Below are positions 59,374 through 64,000 of a stretch of 64,000 bases of DNA, one piece after another. Source of the stretch: Hyphomicrobiales bacterium (lineage in GTDB: Bacteria; Pseudomonadota; Alphaproteobacteria; Rhizobiales; Xanthobacteraceae); assembly GCA_009377695.1 (NCBI GenBank), contig WHTP01000001.1, positions 60,973 through 124,972 on the forward strand. Direction: 5' to 3'. The translations under genes were made by a program, and so were the position numbers. The notes below the pieces were generated by a model that saw nothing but the letters and a program-made list of their open reading frames with translations, was not told the origin of the DNA and made no database searches. How positions within the stretch are numbered: position 1 is the first letter of the stretch; each line of letters begins with the position of its first letter.

Positions 59374-60399
59374 ATGCCAGAAACCCAGACCGCCATCCCC
59401 AGCCGCCAACCATCCCCGACATCGGCGGACGACACCATCCTCCCCTTCGAGGTGAAGGCGCTCGACCTGCGCGGCCGCGTGGTGCGGCTTGGGCCCTCTG
59501 TCGACAAGATCCTGCGCGCCCACGATTATCCCGCACCGGTCGCGAAGCTCCTGGGCGAGGCGGTGGTGCTCGCGGTGCTGCTCGGCACTTCGCTGAAGTT
59601 CGAGGGGCGCTTCATCCTGCAGACCCAGGGCGACGGCCCTGTGCGCATGCTGGTCGTTGACTACACCACCCCCGGCAAGATCCGCGCCTGCGCCCGCTTC
59701 GATGCTGGCCGCGTCGCCGCGGCCATCGCCGAGGGCAAGACCGACGTCGGCGGCCTCTTGGGCCGCGGCCATCTCGCGATGACCATCGACCAGGGGCCGG
59801 ACATGAACCGCTACCAGGGCCTGGTCGCGCTCGACGGCAAGTCGTTCGAGGACGCGGCGCACGAATACTTCCTGCGCTCGGAACAGATCCCGACCCGCAT
59901 CCGCCTCGCAGTCGGCGAGGAGCTCAGTGCCGCGGCCGGCGGCGCGCAGCATCGCTGGCGCGCCGGTGGTCTGCTGGTGCAGTTCCTGCCGAAAGCGCAG
60001 GAGCGGGCGCGCCAGCCCGACCTCGATCCCGGCGATGCGCCGCCCGGGCAGGCGATCCACGTCGTACCCGAAGATGACGCCTGGGTCGAAGGCCGCTCGT
60101 TGGTGGAGACGGTGGAGGACATCGAGCTCCTCGATCCCTCGCTCTCGACCGAGCGGCTGGCCTATCGCCTCTTCCACGAGCGCGGCGTTCGCGTGTTTCC
60201 GGATACCGCGGTCTCGGCGGAGTGCTCGTGCTCGCGCGACAACGTCGCCAACATGCTGAAGAGCTTTTCGCAGGACGATCGCGACGACATGGTCGAGAAC
60301 GGCTCGATCACCGTGACCTGCGAGTTCTGCAACTCGACCTATGTGTTCGAGCCGGACAAGCTCGCCAGCGAGGCGCCCCCGACTGAGCCGCTCAATTGA
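59374..60399 (+). CDS. hslO: Redox-regulated chaperone Hsp33
   Basis: This 341-residue protein starts at ATG 59374. The chaperone core includes PAPVAKLLGEAVVLAVLLGT, GDGPVRMLVVDYTTPGKIR and GHLAMTIDQGPDMNRYQG. The C-terminal zinc switch has the four cysteines as CSC (AECSCSRDNV) and CEFC (VTCEFCNSTY). Under oxidation zinc is released, disulfides form and the holdase activity switches on. Its 3' end overlaps convergent apaG by 8 bases. Confidence 0.96.
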   Translation: MPETQTAIPSRQPSPTSADDTILPFEVKALDLRGRVVRLGPSVDKILRAHDYPAPVAKLLGEAVVLAVLLGTSLKFEGRFILQTQGDGPVRMLVVDYTTPGKIRACARFDAGRVAAAIAEGKTDVGGLLGRGHLAMTIDQGPDMNRYQGLVALDGKSFEDAAHEYFLRSEQIPTRIRLAVGEELSAAAGGAQHRWRAGGLLVQFLPKAQERARQPDLDPGDAPPGQAIHVVPEDDAWVEGRSLVETVEDIELLDPSLSTERLAYRLFHERGVRVFPDTAVSAECSCSRDNVANMLKSFSQDDRDDMVENGSITVTCEFCNSTYVFEPDKLASEAPPTEPLN

Positions 60400-60790
60400 T
60401 GGTGCGGGTACGGCCCTCTTGTGGCACATCAAGAGAAAACGCCGGAATATCGATATCGAACGGCTCGCCGGACTCCGTCACCATCCCGTAGCTGCCGGTC
60501 ATGAAGCCGGACGGTGTCGGCAGGGGCACGCCGCTGGTGTATTCGTAATTGGCGCCGGGCTTGATCACGGGCTGCTCGCCGACCACGCCGGCGCCGCGCA
60601 CCTCCTGCAGCTTCCCGTTCGCGTCGGTGATCCGCCAATGCCGCGTCTTGAGCTGCACGGTTTCGCCGCTCCGGTTGGTGAGCGTGATCGTATAGGCCCA
60701 GAAGAAGTAGCCGTTCTCCGGCGATGAGCGATCCGGCAGGTAGCGCGGGGCAACCTCAACTTCAATCCGGTGGGTGACGGCGCGGTACAT
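60392..60790 (-). CDS. apaG: ApaG domain protein
   Basis: This 132-residue protein is a complete ApaG (DUF525) domain: IEVEVAPRYLPDRSSPENG, YFFWAYTITLTNRSGETVQL, TRHWRITDANG and YTSGVPLPTPSGFMTGSYGM. ApaG has an FN3-like fold and binds pyrophosphate-like ligands; its cellular role is unsettled, and the name derives from the apaH region. It overlaps hslO in convergent orientation. Confidence 0.95.
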   Translation of the reverse strand: MYRAVTHRIEVEVAPRYLPDRSSPENGYFFWAYTITLTNRSGETVQLKTRHWRITDANGKLQEVRGAGVVGEQPVIKPGANYEYTSGVPLPTPSGFMTGSYGMVTESGEPFDIDIPAFSLDVPQEGRTRTIN

Positions 60791-60953
60791 GACAGTGTCT
60801 CAGCCCCTTAGGTTTTGGTCTCTTTGGCGGCGCGGGGCAGTGCCGGTTTAGGCGGCCCGCCACGCAATCGTCGCGATCACGTGATTCTCAGATTAGCAAA
60901 TCTTGCCGTAGAACTCAGGCTTTAGTCAGTCAGCCGAACGGACTCCGGTTCGC

Positions 60954-62165
60954 ATGCATTCCCCGATTTCCCCGATCGTCGCCAGGCCGCGCGACCCGAC
61001 GACGCCGCGCGATCTGCGGCTCGATCTGTTCCGCGGGGTCGCGCTCTGGCTGATTTTCCTCGATCATATCCCTTCCAATCTGGTGAGCTGGATCACCATT
61101 CGCAATTACGGCTTCAGCGACGCCACCGAGATCTTCATCTTCATCTCCGGCTACACCGCCGCCTTCGTCTACGGCAAGGTGATGGTGGAGCGCGGCTTCG
61201 TGATCTCGTCAGCGCGCATCCTCCGCCGCGCCTGGCAGATCTACGTCGCCCACATCTTCCTGTTCGCGATCTATCTCGCGGAGATTTCCTACGTTGCGAG
61301 GAGTTTCGACAATCCGCTCTTCGCCGAGGAAATGAATATCCTCGATTTCCTCAAGCAGCCGGACATCACCATCATCCAGGCGCTACTGCTGAAATTCAAA
61401 CCCGTCAACATGGACGTGTTGCCGCTCTACATCATCCTCATGATGATGTTCCCGCCGATCCTCTGGCTCTTGCTGCGCAATGCGACGCTCGCGCTTGCAG
61501 TGTCGGCCGGAGTGTATGCGGTCGCGCTGATGTTCGGCATGAACCTTCCCGCCTATCCCGAGGGCGACTGGTTCTTCAATCCGTTCGCATGGCAGCTTCT
61601 GTTCGTCTTCGGCGCATGGTGTGCGCTCGGCGGAGCCGACCGCTTGACGATGGTTCTGAGTTCACGCGCCACGCTGGCGATTGCGACCGCGTATCTCTTG
61701 GTCGCTTTCTACATCGCTCTGAGCTGGCATCTGCCGGCGGTGATGAGCCCGCGGGTGACCCAGTGGCTAGAAGACGTCATCTATCCGATCGACAAGACCA
61801 ATCTCGACGCCCTGCGCTTCGCGCATTTCCTGGCGCTCGCGACTGTCACCGTCTGGTTCATCCCGCGCACCTGGCCGCCGCTCAACTCGCGCTGGCTTCA
61901 CCCGGCAATCCTGTGCGGGCAGCATTCGCTTGAAATCTTCTGCCTCGGGGTGTTCCTGGCCTTCGCCGGGCATTTCGCGATGGTCGAGATTTCGGGCGCG
62001 CTCTGGATGCAGGTCCTGATCAGCGTCGTGGGCATCTTGACCATGATCGCGGCGGCAGCCCTGATAGCGTGGTACAAGCGGGCTGACGAACGCCGCGCTG
62101 GTGGTGTTTCTGGTGGCGCCCGGCAGAAGCCTGCGAATGCCGATCTCGCTGGAGGCGAGGCATGA
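60954..62165 (+). CDS. opgC: OpgC-type membrane protein (glucan succinyl/acyltransferase family)
   Basis: This 403-residue integral membrane protein has about ten helices. The family opening is RDLRLDLFRGVALWLIFLDH followed by GFSDATEIFIFISGYTAAFV. Further landmarks are MDVLPLYIILMMMFPPILWL and CGQHSLEIFCLGVFLAF. OpgC relatives add succinyl or other acyl groups to periplasmic glucans. The Asp-His pair in IFLDHIP is the likely active region. The next gene, an SGNH protein, overlaps by four bases (ATGA), suggesting a joint acylation/deacylation system. Confidence 0.88.
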   Translation: MHSPISPIVARPRDPTTPRDLRLDLFRGVALWLIFLDHIPSNLVSWITIRNYGFSDATEIFIFISGYTAAFVYGKVMVERGFVISSARILRRAWQIYVAHIFLFAIYLAEISYVARSFDNPLFAEEMNILDFLKQPDITIIQALLLKFKPVNMDVLPLYIILMMMFPPILWLLLRNATLALAVSAGVYAVALMFGMNLPAYPEGDWFFNPFAWQLLFVFGAWCALGGADRLTMVLSSRATLAIATAYLLVAFYIALSWHLPAVMSPRVTQWLEDVIYPIDKTNLDALRFAHFLALATVTVWFIPRTWPPLNSRWLHPAILCGQHSLEIFCLGVFLAFAGHFAMVEISGALWMQVLISVVGILTMIAAAALIAWYKRADERRAGGVSGGARQKPANADLAGGEA

Positions 62166-62923
62166 GGACGATCTGCACTGCCGCGCTGGCTGCGACATTC
62201 TGGCTCGTGCTCGCCGGCGCTCAGGCTGCCCTCACGGGCGCCTGCGCGATTCCGGACTATCTCGTCACCAGCGAGTACCAGCTCAAGCGGGTCGCGCTCG
62301 CGGCCGAGAAGCGGAAGTCGCTCCGGATCGCCGTGGTTGGCACCGGGTCCTCTATCCTGGCTGGCCCGGACGGGCCGGGATCGGCCTATCCGGCGCGGCT
62401 CGAAGCCGCGCTGCGCAAGCGTCTTCCGGGCATCGAGATCAAGGTTGTCACGCTGGTCCGCACCCGGCTGACCGCGCTCGATCTGGCCCGCAGCATGCGC
62501 AGGGTCGTCGAGGACGAGAAGCCCGATCTTGTGATTTGGCAAACCGGAACCATCGACGCCATCCGGCGGATCGACCAGGAGGAGTTCAAGATCGCGCTCG
62601 ACCGGGGCGTCGAGCGTCTCCAGAAGGCCGGCACCGACGTTATCCTTATGAACATGCAGTACAGCCCCCGCACCGAATCGATGATTGCGGTCGGACCCTA
62701 TTCCGATACGATGCGCGTGGTTGCGCAGCAGCGGAGCGTGCCGTTGTTTGACCGGTTAGGCATCATGCGATACTGGTCCGATCATGGTGCCTTCGACCTG
62801 TACGCGGCTGGCAGGGATAACGTGCTCGCCCATCGGGTTCACGATTGCATCGGACGCGCCATTGCAAGGCTGATCGTCGAATCCGGTCGGCTCCAACAAA
62901 TTGAATCGCGGGCGATTAAATAA
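62162..62923 (+). CDS. Periplasmic SGNH-fold protein with degenerate catalytic motifs
   Basis: This 253-residue protein has a signal peptide (MRTICTAALAATFWLVLAGA) and an SGNH/GDSL fold. At block I it reads VVGTGSSILAG, with Gly where the catalytic Ser normally stands. Block III is WQTGTIDAI in place of GTND, and the block V His is LAHRVHD with shifted spacing from Asp. It may be inactive or use the neighbouring Ser. It is translationally coupled to the OpgC-type gene and is followed 30 bases on by an apparently active paralog. Confidence 0.78.
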   Translation: MRTICTAALAATFWLVLAGAQAALTGACAIPDYLVTSEYQLKRVALAAEKRKSLRIAVVGTGSSILAGPDGPGSAYPARLEAALRKRLPGIEIKVVTLVRTRLTALDLARSMRRVVEDEKPDLVIWQTGTIDAIRRIDQEEFKIALDRGVERLQKAGTDVILMNMQYSPRTESMIAVGPYSDTMRVVAQQRSVPLFDRLGIMRYWSDHGAFDLYAAGRDNVLAHRVHDCIGRAIARLIVESGRLQQIESRAIK

Positions 62924-62953
62924 CTCGCGGGGCGACAGGAGTTCGGCAACATC

Positions 62954-63805
62954 ATGGATCATGTTGCTTGGTTTCGCCGCGCGGTGTTGGGTTGTGCCGT
63001 TGCGGTGCCGGCCTTCGTTGTTTCGCAGCCGGCTGGCGCGCAAATCGCCGCCCCAGGATCGTCAGCCGCAGCAACAACGGCTCCGGGCACGACGCCCAAA
63101 GCACCGCGCTGCGTGGTTCCCGAGAACTATGCCCGCTTCGATCTTCCCCTGTACCGGCCCGGGCGTCAGCTTGCAGCCGGGCATGCGATCAAGATCGTTG
63201 CGATCGGTTCCTCCTCGACCTTCGGCGCCGGCGCGAGCAAGCCGTACAATTCCTATCCCAGCCGCCTCGCAGCCGAGCTGTCGCGCAGGTTCGTCGATCA
63301 CGAATTCACCGTTCTCAACCGGGGCGTCAACGGCGACACCGCGGCCGACATGCTCGCGCGCTTCGAGCGCGGCGTGATCGCGGAGCGGCCCGATCTTGTG
63401 CTGTGGCAGGTCGGCACCAATTCGCTCCTGCGTGGCGATCCGGTCGCGCCGCATCGTTCGCTGCTACATGGCGGTATCGTGCGCTTGAAGACGATTGGCA
63501 CAGATGTCGTGCTGATAGATCCGCAATACGCGCCGCGCGTGATCGCGCGGCCGAAGGCCGAGAGCATGGTGTCACTGATTGAGCAGATGGCGAAGACCGA
63601 GGCGGTGAATCTGTTCCGCCGCTTCGCGCTGATGCGCCATTGGCGCAAGGTCGAGCACATGCCGTTTGGGGCGTTTCTGTCGCCTGATCAGCTCCATATG
63701 AACGACTTCAGTTATGGGTGCGTCGCGCGCGCGCTCTCAGGCGCGATCTCGGAAGCGATGACGCGAGCGGTGTCGACGGCATCGGCACCGAAGGCAAAGC
63801 GCTGA
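62954..63805 (+). CDS. Periplasmic SGNH/GDSL hydrolase
   Basis: This 283-residue protein has a signal peptide (RAVLGCAVAVPAFVVSQPAG) and a low-complexity Ala/Thr linker, then an SGNH domain with block I IVAIGSSSTFGAGAS, block II NRGVNGDTAADML, block III WQVGTNSLLRGD and block V DQLHMNDFSYGC. The catalytic Ser, Gly, Asn and Asp-x-x-His are all placed as in active esterases or acetyltransferase-linked hydrolases. With OpgC and the degenerate paralog it could tailor acyl groups on periplasmic glucans. Confidence 0.85.
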   Translation: MDHVAWFRRAVLGCAVAVPAFVVSQPAGAQIAAPGSSAAATTAPGTTPKAPRCVVPENYARFDLPLYRPGRQLAAGHAIKIVAIGSSSTFGAGASKPYNSYPSRLAAELSRRFVDHEFTVLNRGVNGDTAADMLARFERGVIAERPDLVLWQVGTNSLLRGDPVAPHRSLLHGGIVRLKTIGTDVVLIDPQYAPRVIARPKAESMVSLIEQMAKTEAVNLFRRFALMRHWRKVEHMPFGAFLSPDQLHMNDFSYGCVARALSGAISEAMTRAVSTASAPKAKR

Positions 63806-63840
63806 CGTTTTTTTGATTAGCTGACGCAATTCTTTCCGCT

Positions 63841-63905
63841 CGTTCCCGCGTAGGCGGGAACCCAGGCTTAAAAAAAGAATCCTGGATTCCCGCTTGCGCG
63901 CAGGA
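63841..63905. repeat. Palindromic repeat (TTCCCGC...GGCGGGAA type)
   Basis: CGTTCCCGCGTAGGCGGGAA forms one hairpin, and CCCAGG pairs with CCTGG before a second TTCCCGC. This is a widespread REP-like motif. It lies after the last gene, and the bases to 64000 contain no gene start that I can support. Confidence 0.6.
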
Positions 63906-64000
63906 GTGTCCGGGGAATGATTCACTGTGTCGCGGTGCATGCCCGGCCAGACCGGCGCGAACCGGTTACTTTCTGGTTGTCGAGACTCAGAAGGAGAACC

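Noticed and set aside
63806..64000. Possible start of a gene at the right edge (ending AGAAGGAGAACC)
   Set aside because: AGAAGGAG could be a ribosome site for a gene beginning just past the window, but no coding sequence is visible to support it.

Overview
The window is about 64 kb of high-GC chromosome from an alphaproteobacterium, most likely a Hyphomicrobiales member near Bradyrhizobium, Rhodopseudomonas or Pseudolabrys. Evidence: a complete PhyR-NepR-EcfG general stress response module, an HWE-type histidine kinase, the cell-cycle regulator GcrA, three orphan TctC/Bug binding proteins, and dispersed palindromes of a kind common in that group. Genes are dense. No tRNA, rRNA, CRISPR array, prophage or transposase was recognised. 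The assignment to a genus is inference.

Layout. 1-9000: organic-acid catabolism and uptake, mostly on the minus strand (enolase-superfamily enzyme cut by the window edge, M24-fold protein, 2-hydroxyacid dehydrogenase, a frameshifted binding protein, then a binding protein-permease-ATPase-permease-FAH operon). 9000-16130: an isocitrate-lyase-family enzyme, a TctC protein and several small secreted or membrane proteins. 16350-29860: an aromatic-degradation cluster with two FAD monooxygenases, three ring-cleavage-type dioxygenases from three unrelated folds (bicupin, LigB, VOC), three amidohydrolase-fold enzymes (one LigJ-like) and two acetoacetate decarboxylase paralogs. 29958-36580: stress-response region (HWE kinase, CsbD, DUF883-like, PhyR, NepR, EcfG, DUF1328, PF04120 protein) with at least four strong EcfG-type promoters. 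One of these appears to drive a short C-rich small RNA with its own terminator. 36594-46322: ornithine cyclodeaminase-like enzyme, a second phthalate-type binding protein, an L,D-transpeptidase, an ArsR-SRPBCC-GST operon, a TctC protein, a haloacetate dehalogenase and a flippase-like membrane protein. 46407-55979: phosphate regulon (phoR, two different pstS genes, pstC, pstA, pstB, phoU, phoB) with a clear Pho box before the second pstS. 56126-63805: gcrA, argD-argF, hslO, apaG, an OpgC-type acyltransferase and two SGNH proteins.

The most unusual signal is a family of small palindromes scattered through 12.2-59.3 kb. Four related sequence types (called A, B, C, D here) share one plan: CTAG, a hairpin with an outer stem, a one-sided A-rich bulge, a 16-bp inner stem and a loop of about 21-24 nt containing GCGG, then CTAG. 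They are mostly arranged as A-B or C-D pairs with a 12-13 bp spacer, making bipartite units of about 165 bp. Four neighbouring genes take their TAG stop codon from the terminal CTAG. No mobilising enzyme is present in the window.

The second notable candidate is the small RNA at 32379-32467, which has an EcfG promoter and a C-rich loop and resembles the Caulobacter stress sRNA GsrN in concept.
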